A stretch of 15,571 nt of DNA from Planctomycetaceae bacterium (GTDB lineage: Bacteria > Planctomycetota > Planctomycetia > Pirellulales > Thermoguttaceae): assembly GCA_031256755.1 (NCBI GenBank), contig JAIRPZ010000224.1:1-15571 (forward strand), given 5' to 3'. The stretch's first letter is position 1, and the number at the start of each line of letters is the position of its first letter. The translations under genes were made by a program, and so were the position numbers. Of this stretch, positions 6,253-13,910 are shown one piece after another. The notes under the pieces are model-generated. The model was given only the letters and a program-made list of their open reading frames with translations, did no database searches and had not been told where the DNA came from.

Positions 6253-7586
6253 CGGCGAACATTCACTACTACGACATCGGCGATCATAAAACACGCAAAG
6301 AAAAACTCGATACGCTGCGTCTGTTCAAGTCCGCTGAAAACGTTCCATGGACCATTATCACCCCCAACAGCAAACACGATTGGATCAATCAGCGCAGCCG
6401 CGAATTCGATTCGCTTGTGCCGATGATCAGCCGGCATGAAACAGCCGTCTTCGAAATGCTGTCCAACGGATTAAAAACAGGACGCGACCGCTGGTGCTAT
6501 AATTTTTCGTTACAAAAATTAACAGAAAACATGCAGCGGATGATCGCATTTTATAACGAACAAGTCCGCGAATTCCAAAAACAGAAAATTGCGGATCATG
6601 ATTTGACCGTCAGCCGTTTCATTACTTACGATAGACAAAAAATTTCGTGGGACAGCGAACTGCAAAACAGCGTCAAACGCGGTATTTCTATTCCGTTTCA
6701 GCATCAGTCATTGACTTCGGCAATGTACCGTCCGTTCTGCAAAATGCATGTCTATTTCAACCGCCATGTTAACCAGCGGACATATCAAATGGCGAGGATA
6801 TTTCCGATGGAAAATTCGGCGATCTGTATTCCGGCAAGCGGTGCTTTTTGCTGTTTCATGACGGACACGCTGCCGGATTTAGGACTTTTACCGGCGGCGA
6901 AGTGTTTTCCGTATTGGGTGTATGACGTGAACAAAGAGCCGGGATCAATGTGTCAGGAAAATGCGGAGTGGCCGCGGCGGGAAAATATCACGGACACAGC
7001 ATGGAAATTGTTTCAGAAACATTATCACAATAACGGCATAACGAAGTCCGATATTTTTTATTACGTTTATGGTGTGCTGCATGCGCCGGAATACCGGCAG
7101 AAGTTTCAGAACGAATTAAAAAAACAGTTGCCACGGATACCGCTTGTCCGCGGCGTGAAATTGTTCCGCCGTTTTTCCGAAGCGGGGAAGAAACTTGCGG
7201 ACTTGCACGTCCATTACGAGACCGGCAAAAAGTATCCGCTGAAACAGAACAACGACAATACCGGAAATACGGCAGTCGTGAAGATGAAATTCGCCTCCGC
7301 AACGGACAAAAGCAAAATTATCTACAACAACGCCGTAACTATCAGCGGCATACCGGATGAGGCGCACCGTTATCTTATTAACGGACGCTCGGCATTGGAT
7401 TGGCTGCTGGATCGGTATCAAATTAAAAAGGACAAAAACAGCGGCATCGTCAACGACCCGAATGACCGGCTGCGGGAACTCCATTCACCGCAGTATATCA
7501 TTGAGTTGATTCAACGGGTGGTGTTTTTAAGTACGGAAAGTGTGAAAATTATCGAAGGGCTGCCGGAGTTTGGAAACATGATATGA
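6249..7586 (+). CDS. Type ISP-like target-recognition / C-terminal half of the split methyltransferase
   Basis: 445-aa protein corresponding to the part of Type ISP enzymes that follows the methyltransferase fold. It starts with HYYDIGD (residues 6-12) and TRKEKLDTLRLF, which in intact enzymes directly continues the methyltransferase strand. A target-recognition region follows (MYRPFCKMHVYFNR, VNQRTYQM) and then the conserved C-terminal signature GRSALDWLLDRYQ (from residue 379) and SGIVNDPND (398-406). It has no catalytic motif, so it would need the protein at 4256 to act. The ATG overlaps the toxin stop and there is no separate SD, suggesting reinitiation after toxin translation. Its end is 2 bp from the end of the opposing EamA gene. 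A split but functional enzyme and an inactivated one are both possible. Confidence 0.85.
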   Translation: MTANIHYYDIGDHKTRKEKLDTLRLFKSAENVPWTIITPNSKHDWINQRSREFDSLVPMISRHETAVFEMLSNGLKTGRDRWCYNFSLQKLTENMQRMIAFYNEQVREFQKQKIADHDLTVSRFITYDRQKISWDSELQNSVKRGISIPFQHQSLTSAMYRPFCKMHVYFNRHVNQRTYQMARIFPMENSAICIPASGAFCCFMTDTLPDLGLLPAAKCFPYWVYDVNKEPGSMCQENAEWPRRENITDTAWKLFQKHYHNNGITKSDIFYYVYGVLHAPEYRQKFQNELKKQLPRIPLVRGVKLFRRFSEAGKKLADLHVHYETGKKYPLKQNNDNTGNTAVVKMKFASATDKSKIIYNNAVTISGIPDEAHRYLINGRSALDWLLDRYQIKKDKNSGIVNDPNDRLRELHSPQYIIELIQRVVFLSTESVKIIEGLPEFGNMI

Positions 7587-7588
7587 CG

Positions 7589-8524
7589 CTATTTCCGTTG
7601 AAAAATCATGCCGCCGAGTTCGGAAATCAGCACTGCCGTCAAAATCACGCAGCAGCCGCAAACAGATTTGATACCGAATGTTTCGTTGTAAAACCAAACG
7701 GACGTAACGGTTGCAATAATCGGTTCGCACTGAAAAATAATCATGGCTTTGACCGGCGTGGTATATTTCTGCGCCGCTGTTTGCAGAAACGTCAGAACGA
7801 ATGAACCGAGCAGCGATAAAAAACCGATGCAGAGGAAAAATTTCCACAAGCCGGGCGCGTTCCATAAAAAGCCCTTTGTCATTTCGTCATTGTGCAGGTT
7901 GATTCCGAAAGGAGATTCAAAAAGCAGGACTGCCGCCAGCAGCACCGGCAGCGCACCGATAAATTGCAGCATCAGCATTTTCGGGGTATCGGCATCTTCT
8001 TCCATTTCCGACGTGAAAATGTCAATATAATTCAGATAAAAAGCCCAAAGCGGCACGCTGCACAAGGCAATGACATCGCCTGCCCGAATGTTTGTGAAAG
8101 CCCGCAAATCAGGATCGACCAGCAGATAAACACCGAAAACAGCAAGAATCACTCCTGCAATGTTCCAAACGGTTATCGGTTTTTTCAGCAGAAACAGCGA
8201 TACAAAAGGGGTGGCGGGGAGTACAAGAGCGGTGATAAAAGCGGCTTTCGGAATGTCCGTAAATTTAATGGCATATGTTTGCAGTAAATAAGCACCGCCG
8301 AAAAGCATACCGAGAAAAAGTCCGCGCAGCCATGTTTTCGGTTTGAGTGTCCGCAAACTTAAGCAGCCGAAAAAGAAAAAAGTGATGAGCAAAGCGAGTG
8401 CAAAACGAATGGTCAGAAACAGAGCCGGCGAAGCAAAGTTCATTCCTTCGTTGACGAAGACGTAGGAAAGCCCCCAAATGGCGGCGGCAATAAAAATCAA
8501 ACATTCGGCTTGCCAGGATTTCAT
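7589..8524 (-). CDS. EamA-family drug/metabolite transporter
   Basis: 311-aa inner-membrane protein with about ten hydrophobic segments in two EamA repeats. Repeat 1 starts with AAAIWGLSYVFVNEGM, and repeat 2 ends with a VKAMIIFQCEPIIATVTSVWFYNE segment, typical of the DMT superfamily. Such proteins export amino acids, nucleotides or other small metabolites; the substrate is unknown here. The frame is open to an ATG at 8614, but the ATG at 8524 (MKSWQAECLIF) gives the standard family N-terminus and lies just downstream of a candidate promoter at 8556-8584, so I prefer it. The gene converges with the methyltransferase C-half, stops 2 bp apart, with no room for separate terminators. Confidence 0.9.
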   Translation of the reverse strand: MKSWQAECLIFIAAAIWGLSYVFVNEGMNFASPALFLTIRFALALLITFFFFGCLSLRTLKPKTWLRGLFLGMLFGGAYLLQTYAIKFTDIPKAAFITALVLPATPFVSLFLLKKPITVWNIAGVILAVFGVYLLVDPDLRAFTNIRAGDVIALCSVPLWAFYLNYIDIFTSEMEEDADTPKMLMLQFIGALPVLLAAVLLFESPFGINLHNDEMTKGFLWNAPGLWKFFLCIGFLSLLGSFVLTFLQTAAQKYTTPVKAMIIFQCEPIIATVTSVWFYNETFGIKSVCGCCVILTAVLISELGGMIFQRK

Positions 8525-8555
8525 GAACGGCGAGTAAAGGTTGCGGGAAAAACAG

Positions 8556-8584
8556 ATTCTAGCGTATGCCGCCGCAAAAAACAA
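8556..8584 (-). promoter_or_regulatory. Candidate promoter of the EamA transporter gene
   Basis: On the minus strand a -10 box TAGAAT (8561-8556) is preceded after 17 nt by a weak -35 TTGTTT (8584-8579). Transcription would begin near 8549, giving a leader of about 25 nt to the ATG at 8524. Confidence 0.5.
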
Positions 8585-8729
8585 TGCCGGAGATGGTTTT
8601 TCCCGTTGACGCATCGTCCGCCGGGTTTTACGGCTTGTCCGGGCGGGTCTTCAAATTATTGCTTTACAATTATTGATGGACTAAAAACTATCCTGCAAAA
8701 CGATGCGGCAAAACAATGCGTTGCAGCCG

Positions 8730-8746
8730 TCAATTCAATGAATTGA
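8730..8746. other. 17-nt palindrome downstream of the TPR gene
   Basis: TCAATTCA (8730-8737) and TGAATTGA (8739-8746) are exact reverse complements around one A. It lies 22 nt after the TPR gene's stop and about 145 bp upstream of the candidate EamA promoter. It could be a weak AT-rich hairpin at a transcript end or a protein-binding site. The rest of the 244-bp gap shows no other clear signal. Confidence 0.4.
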
Positions 8747-8768
8747 TACCGCAACCTTGCGTCAAATA

Positions 8769-9566
8769 TCAGCGTATTCCGATAATCGTCTCTAATTCTT
8801 TCTTGTATTCTTCATTGCCGCTGCGGCGGACACGCTTCGCGGTATTGTCAAGTTCATCCTTAATTTTATCCAGCCAGCCACGTTCACTGTAAAACCGCAA
8901 GCGGGAAAGAACATAGGCCAAATCGTCATCCAATTCGACCGCCTTGTCAAAACATTGCTTTGCTTCATCGGGTTCGCTGTCCGCTAATATCTTGCCTTTA
9001 TAACAATACACACAGGCAAGAAATATGTCGTCCGGGTTCGTGACCGCAAGGGTCTTGTCAATATATTCCAATGCTGCGTCCCTGTCGTGCTGTTCGTTCC
9101 AAAGAATGGAAATGATGTCCAGCAAATAGAGAAAGTTCTCTTGCGGGTCAAGTTCGTAGGCGGTCTTACAATCGGCAACCGCCTCGTCAAAATACCCGAA
9201 TGATTCGAAAGTATCGGCACGCAGAGCATAATCCGATTCCTCTTCCGGCGGTTCGATAACGGATTTGAGAAACTGTTGATACATTAGAACGCCTGCATAC
9301 TGCCGTGAAACACTCCAAGCGGCACAAATAAATACCGCAAGAAACAGAAACGGAAGAACAATATGGAGTATATCGGCTATATTTCCCTGCTGCGGCCTAT
9401 TGGCGAGAATCCGATTACCAACCATAATGTAATAGACGGGAATGAAAAAAAGGACGATGCCGACCAGCGATAAGAGAAAATTGTTCTTTGCCTTTCGTTC
9501 TGCTTGTTGCAGTTCGTTTTCAATTTCGGTACGGATTTGAGCGAGGGTGTTTGGGGATACGGTCAT
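8769..9566 (-). CDS. Two-TM membrane protein with cytoplasmic TPR repeats
   Basis: 265-aa protein. Residues 1-28 are a charged amphipathic helix. TM segments are at about 29-50 (FLLSLVGIVLFFIPVYYIMVG) and 66-88 (ILHIVLPFLFLAVFICAAW). Residues 110-215 hold about three TPR-like helix pairs, e.g. YFDEAVADCKTAYELDP and DEAKQCFDKAVELDDD, and the C-terminal 40 residues are charged. TPR arrays are protein-protein scaffolds. With two TMs close together and a long soluble tail, it probably presents the TPRs in the cytoplasm, but the partner is unknown. It stands alone, separated from both neighbours by hairpin-bearing gaps, with its own -10 box upstream. Confidence 0.82.
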   Translation of the reverse strand: MTVSPNTLAQIRTEIENELQQAERKAKNNFLLSLVGIVLFFIPVYYIMVGNRILANRPQQGNIADILHIVLPFLFLAVFICAAWSVSRQYAGVLMYQQFLKSVIEPPEEESDYALRADTFESFGYFDEAVADCKTAYELDPQENFLYLLDIISILWNEQHDRDAALEYIDKTLAVTNPDDIFLACVYCYKGKILADSEPDEAKQCFDKAVELDDDLAYVLSRLRFYSERGWLDKIKDELDNTAKRVRRSGNEEYKKELETIIGIR

Positions 9567-9569
9567 TTT

Positions 9570-9588
9570 TTACGGAATGTTTACGGAA
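9570..9588. repeat. Direct repeat TTACGGAA x2 in the TPR gene leader
   Basis: Two exact TTACGGAA copies (9570-9577, 9581-9588) with an 11-bp period, one helical turn, sit between the -10 box and the ATG at 9566. This could be a repressor site. Function not shown. Confidence 0.35.
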
Positions 9589-9599
9589 AAGGGTTGGAA

Positions 9600-9605
9600 A
9601 TTATA
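9600..9605 (-). promoter_or_regulatory. Candidate -10 box of the TPR gene
   Basis: A perfect TATAAT on the minus strand, with only a poor -35 (TTTTCC) 17 nt upstream. Transcription would start near 9594, giving a leader of about 27 nt. The spacer overlaps an ACCGGT palindrome. Confidence 0.5.
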
Positions 9606-9649
9606 CCGTAACCGGTAAGGCAGGAAAATAATCCAAAACGAAATTGTCC

Positions 9650-9684
9650 GGTAAAACAGGCAATGGGTCATTGCTGTTTTGACC
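9650..9684. other. Long imperfect hairpin between porin and TPR genes
   Basis: Arms AAAACAGGCAATG (9653-9665) and CATTGCTGTTTT (9669-9680) pair with one bulge, and flanking GGT/ACC extends the stem with another bulge. It lies about 60 nt after the porin stop. No run of T follows on the minus strand, so it is either a non-canonical terminator or an mRNA-stabilising structure. Confidence 0.45.
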
Positions 9685-9716
9685 AAATAAGAAGCAACCT
9701 GTGAAACTTGGAAGCG

Positions 9717-9740
9717 TCCCGTTGCTGCACATCAACGGGA
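9717..9740 (-). terminator. Hairpin directly after the porin stop codon
   Basis: TCCCGTTG (9717-9724) and CAACGGGA (9733-9740) form an exact 8-bp stem with an 8-nt loop, beginning 1 nt after the stop. It lacks a U-tract, so a 3'-end protecting structure or factor-assisted terminator is likelier than a classical intrinsic one. Confidence 0.5.
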
Positions 9741-9741
9741 T

Positions 9742-11076
9742 TCAGAACGAATAACGTACTGTAAACTGGCAACGTACGCTTTCACCCGCTGCAAGCGGTA
9801 CGATATTGCCGGTTCGATCCGCCTGCTGCCAATGCGTCCGCCAAAAATCAACTTCAAAACCAGTCATCAATGCCTGATTCCAATGATAAATCGCATTGAT
9901 AAAAAAACAGTGATTGTATAATCTGGACTTAAACACACCGTCGGCACCGGGCATGTCCGGGCAGCCCGTTACCACATCGTTATTAAACGGATCGTCAATC
10001 AAAAATGCACTGTTGAATTGCAGTTTGTCCGTTCCCTGAAAGGAAAGTCCGGCCCAGCCGCCTTGACTGCGGATCGGCTTTTCCCGATACCAATCTAGAC
10101 CTTGCAGAATTCCTCCTTCAACCGATGAAAGATTTTCGCCCAGAAAGTATTCCATTTGAAAAGTCAGCCGCTTGGTGATCGGCATATCCAGATCGGCATT
10201 GAACGACCGTGTTGCCATATATTTTGTAACGTTTTTCCCGGCGAATGTGATCCGCTCTTCTCCGTAGTGAGATGACACGCCGAAAATAACCGGTTTTCCT
10301 GATGCCGACGCATGCCGCCCGAAACCGTAAGCAATGCGTCCTTCGATGATCGGATAACGTGCCGATGCCGGTATGATGGATGAACCATCACGGAAAACGT
10401 TATCGACAAGAGCAAATTGAAATGTCAAATTATTTCCGTTACAAAAATCGAACCGCTGATCGATGCGGAGCATTCCGCGGCGGTACTCCAAACTGCCAAC
10501 GCAGGAACCGGCAGTGCTGCTAAGCGTATTGGGGAAAAGAGGGGAAATCACTTCCCAATCCTGACCGGCAAGCAGCCGTGTATTCCGGTCGCTGACGGCA
10601 ACATAGGCCCGCCGCAGCCTGACGGAAGCCCGGTTGCGGGCTTGAAAGGCTCCGTAAAAATCGAATTCGACCAATCCTTCAGTTTTTGACCCGTGCCAGC
10701 CGCGCAAACCGGGACTTTCGATTTTCACGCCCAGCCGGGAAACTTTAGGATCAATGTTGCAGCCGGAATCGCTTTTTCGGGGAGCATCTTTCGATCCCCG
10801 ATCGTTTGCCCAAATGGTGTAATCGCCGCTTGTCGTCTTGTCCGTTTCGTATGAACAATCAAGATTGATAAAGCCGTAGGGCGTAAACGTAAAAATTCCC
10901 TTCGTCCACGCACTTTTACCGGCACCGGTTGATACCGGCGGGTGATCGCCGCGGTATTGCTGCAAAAATTGCTCAAATTCCGATTTCGTCAGATACGGCT
11001 CTTCATCGGCAATTGCAATGCCGGAACCGATACAGAGGACAATAACAAGAACAACGCTGAACCGAAATAATGCCAT
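9742..11076 (-). CDS. Outer-membrane beta-barrel porin (DcaP-like)
   Basis: 444-aa exported protein. The signal peptide is at residues 1-23 (MALFRFSVVLVIVLCIGSGIAIA) with cleavage before DEEPY. A short helical stretch (LTKSEFEQFLQQYRG) follows, then a series of alternating beta-strands. The segment with SRLGVKIESPG, VEFDFYGAF, VRLRRAYVAV and LLAGQDWE matches the strand pattern of DcaP/porin families, and the last residue is Phe (RYSF), the usual signal for barrel assembly. It should form a diffusion channel in the outer membrane; the substrate is unknown. The frame is open to 11247 and an ATG at 11109 is possible, but only the ATG at 11076 gives a clean signal peptide. There is no SD. Triple TGTACAAA repeats sit 33-66 bp upstream, and a hairpin follows the stop. 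Confidence 0.85.
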   Translation of the reverse strand: MALFRFSVVLVIVLCIGSGIAIADEEPYLTKSEFEQFLQQYRGDHPPVSTGAGKSAWTKGIFTFTPYGFINLDCSYETDKTTSGDYTIWANDRGSKDAPRKSDSGCNIDPKVSRLGVKIESPGLRGWHGSKTEGLVEFDFYGAFQARNRASVRLRRAYVAVSDRNTRLLAGQDWEVISPLFPNTLSSTAGSCVGSLEYRRGMLRIDQRFDFCNGNNLTFQFALVDNVFRDGSSIIPASARYPIIEGRIAYGFGRHASASGKPVIFGVSSHYGEERITFAGKNVTKYMATRSFNADLDMPITKRLTFQMEYFLGENLSSVEGGILQGLDWYREKPIRSQGGWAGLSFQGTDKLQFNSAFLIDDPFNNDVVTGCPDMPGADGVFKSRLYNHCFFINAIYHWNQALMTGFEVDFWRTHWQQADRTGNIVPLAAGESVRCQFTVRYSF

Positions 11077-11108
11077 AGGATCGGTATCGGCGTAAAACGG
11101 CAATGCCA

Positions 11109-11142
11109 TGTACAAAATTACGTGTACAAAGTCATGTACAAA
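11109..11142. promoter_or_regulatory. Three TGTACAAA repeats upstream of the porin gene (candidate operator)
   Basis: Exact TGTACAAA copies at 11109-11116, 11123-11130 and 11135-11142, spaced 14 and 12 bp apart, each containing the palindrome TGTACA. They lie between the porin start at 11076 and its divergent neighbour at 11327. Clustered half-sites of this kind often bind a repressor or activator; the regulator is unknown. Confidence 0.5.
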
Positions 11143-11219
11143 TAGACAAAATACGTTCCCGCCGGTTTTGCAGCAGCCGGTCATTGATACAGAAATGCGG
11201 CACAAACAGAACTTGCCTA

Positions 11220-11250
11220 TTGACAAATTCCGATGAATACGGTACATAAT
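11220..11250 (+). promoter_or_regulatory. Candidate sigma70 promoter of the polytopic membrane protein gene
   Basis: A perfect -35 TTGACA (11220-11225) is followed by TACATAAT at 11243-11250. The -10 could be TACATA with a 17-nt spacer or CATAAT with a 19-nt spacer. Transcription would begin near 11256. Confidence 0.5.
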
Positions 11251-11326
11251 ACGGTCTGCCGCCGGTAAATGCCGCGTTCACTTTTCCCTTATTCATTCTG
11301 TGCCGACTTCGTTTGTTCAATATGAA

Positions 11327-12796
11327 ATGCTGCCGACGACATGGTTTTACGTGTCGTCTATTATCGTATTGACGGTGTTTTTCCGATTCAACCGTTTTTG
11401 GAGCGTGCGGAATCTCGATATTTTTTGCATCATTTTGCTCACTCCGGGCTTGCTGCTGCTTGCTATGCCGGACACTGCCGGTCAGCATGTTGCCAACGGT
11501 TATACTTGGTTTTTCGCCGTACAGTCCCTTCTTGCCGTCCGCCTCTTTTTTGATTTCGTGATGATCCGCCGTCCGTTTCTTGACCCGAATCTGTCGTCCA
11601 GCGGATTGGCATTTTCATGTTTTTTCCTTGTCTTTTTTCTGATTGCCGCCCTCATCGTCAATCGGGGAAACCCGATGGATACCGTGCGGACTGTCCGGCT
11701 GGAACAGATTCTCACCGCCCGGCATATTCACACAAAATTCGGAATGAACCCGGATACACTGACCGTTTCCTCCGCTGCATGGGAAAATATGCCCCCCGGT
11801 TTTCGCCCGTTTCTTGTCCTGACAGAACGCGCAAACCTTGTCTTTGCCGCTTCTCCGAAAATACAAAACGAGATTGTCCGGTCAGAAGAGATACAGCCGG
11901 TACGGTCTGCCGACTCCAAAACCGCCGATTTCAAGACCGACATTCTCAAGGAAGAAATCCCTGCGGTGATCGGAAGCCATCAGACGGAACCGGTTTCGCT
12001 CCTCCCGCCGCCTGCCGCCGGAAATGCCGGTGCCAATACAGCCAATACGGCAGCGCAACACCCGCCGCTGGGACAATGGGTGCTGATAACCATGCTGATC
12101 ATCGCCGGTCATTTGTCCGTTGTGCTGGCGTTAATCTACATCGGCTACCGTCATTTCGGCAATTTTCAGACCGGTATATCGTGTGCCATGCTGTATCTTT
12201 TACATCCGTACGCAAACCAAATGATTGCCCGGCTGGATCACGTTTTACCGGCGGCATTGATACTCGGAAGCGTCGCCTTCTACCGCCGCCCGTTTTTTTC
12301 CGGTCTGGGAATCGGGGTGGCAGCCGCATTGGTTTTTTATCCGCTTTGGCTGATCCCGCTTTGGTGCAGTTTTTATCAACAGAAGGGATTGTTCCGGTTT
12401 CTGACCGGCACCGTTGCGGCAACGGCGGTCTTTTCGCTTTTGCTCCTGTTTTCTCCGCCGCAATACGGAACCTTTTTTGAACAGTTGTTCCACATGGCGG
12501 GGAAAACGGCACTCCTTGTCTTCGGCAGCCCGGAGGGTTTTTGGAAAACCGATGACATGTTTTTCCGCCTTCCGGTCATTGCCGTTTTCGGAACGGTTTG
12601 TTTCGGAATGTTTGCGGTGCCGCAGCGGAAAAACCTTGCCGCACTGATTGCCGGGTCCGCATTATTGATGATCGGTGTGCAATTTTGGCAAATCTACCAA
12701 GGCGGTTTGTATATGGCATGGTATCTGCCGCTGTTAATTTTGACCATTTTCCGCCCGAATCTTGAAGATCGGATTGCCCGCTCGTCCGTAACCTGA
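11327..12796 (+). CDS. Polytopic membrane protein, possibly GT-C-type glycosyltransferase
   Basis: 489-aa (498 aa from a GTG at 11300). The ATG at 11327 gives MLPTTWFYVSSIIVLT, a natural first TM, and neither start has an SD. Four TM segments occupy residues about 5-115 (with FWSVRNLDIF and LLTPGLLLLAMP between them). A soluble Pro/Ala-rich loop of about 130 residues follows, then about eight more TM segments containing YIGYRHFG, MLYLLHPYANQ, RLDHVLPAALILG and a YPLWLIPLWCSFY stretch. This resembles, from memory, uncharacterised planctomycete proteins and loosely the DUF2029/GT87-like architecture, with a short acidic motif RLDHV between helices. I cannot identify a catalytic DxD, so the enzymatic label is tentative. 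Its own TTGACA promoter lies 75-105 bp upstream. Confidence 0.75.
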   Translation: MLPTTWFYVSSIIVLTVFFRFNRFWSVRNLDIFCIILLTPGLLLLAMPDTAGQHVANGYTWFFAVQSLLAVRLFFDFVMIRRPFLDPNLSSSGLAFSCFFLVFFLIAALIVNRGNPMDTVRTVRLEQILTARHIHTKFGMNPDTLTVSSAAWENMPPGFRPFLVLTERANLVFAASPKIQNEIVRSEEIQPVRSADSKTADFKTDILKEEIPAVIGSHQTEPVSLLPPPAAGNAGANTANTAAQHPPLGQWVLITMLIIAGHLSVVLALIYIGYRHFGNFQTGISCAMLYLLHPYANQMIARLDHVLPAALILGSVAFYRRPFFSGLGIGVAAALVFYPLWLIPLWCSFYQQKGLFRFLTGTVAATAVFSLLLLFSPPQYGTFFEQLFHMAGKTALLVFGSPEGFWKTDDMFFRLPVIAVFGTVCFGMFAVPQRKNLAALIAGSALLMIGVQFWQIYQGGLYMAWYLPLLILTIFRPNLEDRIARSSVT

Positions 12797-12910
12797 TTTG
12801 CGGCTGTGCCGGTTATGCCGTTTGCGGCTGATTTGCCGTTTTTGACAGCGTAGAAACGAAGTAAACAAAACAAGAAAACTGCACAAGATAGGCAAAAAAT
12901 GCCGATAAGG

Positions 12911-12932
12911 ACAGAGAACGGCGGTTCTCTGT
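12911..12932. other. Perfect 9-bp hairpin abutting the promoter of the coiled-coil gene
   Basis: ACAGAGAAC (12911-12919), loop GGCG, then GTTCTCTGT (12924-12932). The last base of the right arm is the first base of the -35 hexamer. It may terminate the upstream transcript or bind a regulator. No U-tract follows. Confidence 0.5.
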
Positions 12933-12960
12933 TGACCGCTCTGCAAAAAATCGATAAAAT
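12932..12960 (+). promoter_or_regulatory. Sigma70 promoter of the coiled-coil gene
   Basis: TTGACC (12932-12937), 17-nt spacer, TAAAAT (12955-12960): five of six matches in each hexamer. The start site would be near 12967, leaving a leader of about 40 nt to the ATG at 13006. Confidence 0.65.
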
Positions 12961-13005
12961 TGTCCGCACCGGAAACCGTTTAGACGGCAAGCAACAGGTG
13001 AAATT

Positions 13006-13866
13006 ATGAAAGACCTCGGAAGATTACTCATCGTTTTGGTGTTCATCGTCAGCATCGTGTTTATGTCGTTTGCCGTGGTGCTGTACGCAACTCATGAAAA
13101 TTGGAAAAAGAAAGCCGATGCGTTGACCGTTGAACTTCAATCCAAAGAGAAGCAACTGAAGGATTTGGAGAAAGCCAAAAGTGCTTTGGAAACGGCATTG
13201 AAACTCGAAAACGAGGTTTTGACGGCACACCGTAATGCGCTCAATACAAAAACGGAATCGCTGCTTAAAGAAAACACAGAACTCGTTGCCGAAAATGCGG
13301 AATTGCAAAAAAATTTACAGAACGAAGTCGCCGCCACCGCAGCGGCACACGAAACGCTTGGACGGCTTCGTGACCGGTTAGACGGAGCCAGTGCGGCTCT
13401 GTTCAAAGCCCAGCAGCAATGGTCGGCAATGGCTTCGGAGTTGGTTCAAACAATCGATCAGGTTCATAGTTATGCGTTGCAGGTAACGACCTACCAGTCC
13501 GTCAGTGCGCAGTTAGCCAAGGATTACCGGAATGTTGTGGAAGTATTAAAGAAGCATAATCTTAAGCCGGAGCCGAGCATTTATTCGGGACAGCCGCCGG
13601 CGGGAATTTGCGGCATCATTACGGTTGTCCGTCCGAAGGGAATGGTTGAAATATCCGTTGGTTCGGATTCCGGCATTGCCAAAGGACATCAGTTAGACGT
13701 TGTCCGCAACCGCGAAGGGCGGTCTGCGTATGTCGGCAAAGTGGAGGTGATCGAAACGGCGCCGGACAAAGCCGTTGCCAAAGTTCTGGCGGACTACCGG
13801 CGCGGAACAGTACAAGTTGCGGACGAAGTGCAGTACATTGACGTAAACGAAATTGCGGCACCCTGA
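13006..13866 (+). CDS. Membrane-anchored coiled-coil protein with C-terminal beta domain
   Basis: 286-aa protein. One N-terminal TM segment is at residues 6-28 (RLLIVLVFIVSIVFMSFAVVLYA). A long Glu/Lys/Leu-rich coiled coil follows at about 33-135, with a helical continuation to about 185. A small beta-rich domain at about 200-280 has the sequence pattern GIITVVRPKGMVEISVGS, SGIAKGHQLDVVR and YVGKVEVIE, similar in style to the C-terminal domain of FlgT. I associate this architecture with conserved but uncharacterised planctomycete proteins. The coiled coil would project the beta domain into the periplasm, perhaps as an envelope scaffold; that is inference. AGGTG (12996-13000) precedes the ATG by 5 nt. 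The 76-aa gene at 13911 follows after 44 nt and is probably co-transcribed. Confidence 0.85.
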   Translation: MKDLGRLLIVLVFIVSIVFMSFAVVLYATHENWKKKADALTVELQSKEKQLKDLEKAKSALETALKLENEVLTAHRNALNTKTESLLKENTELVAENAELQKNLQNEVAATAAAHETLGRLRDRLDGASAALFKAQQQWSAMASELVQTIDQVHSYALQVTTYQSVSAQLAKDYRNVVEVLKKHNLKPEPSIYSGQPPAGICGIITVVRPKGMVEISVGSDSGIAKGHQLDVVRNREGRSAYVGKVEVIETAPDKAVAKVLADYRRGTVQVADEVQYIDVNEIAAP

Positions 13867-13910
13867 CACCGGTTTCCTTTCCTCGTTTTCAGATTTCACA
13901 TTCATCAATA

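Noticed and set aside
7892..8287. A 131-codon plus-strand frame opposite the EamA gene
   Set aside because: The antisense frame encodes a real transporter with family motifs; this one has none.
11617..12480. A 287-codon plus-strand frame inside the polytopic membrane protein gene
   Set aside because: Out-of-frame shadow: Arg/Cys/Ser-rich with no domains, while the other frame gives a coherent multi-TM protein.
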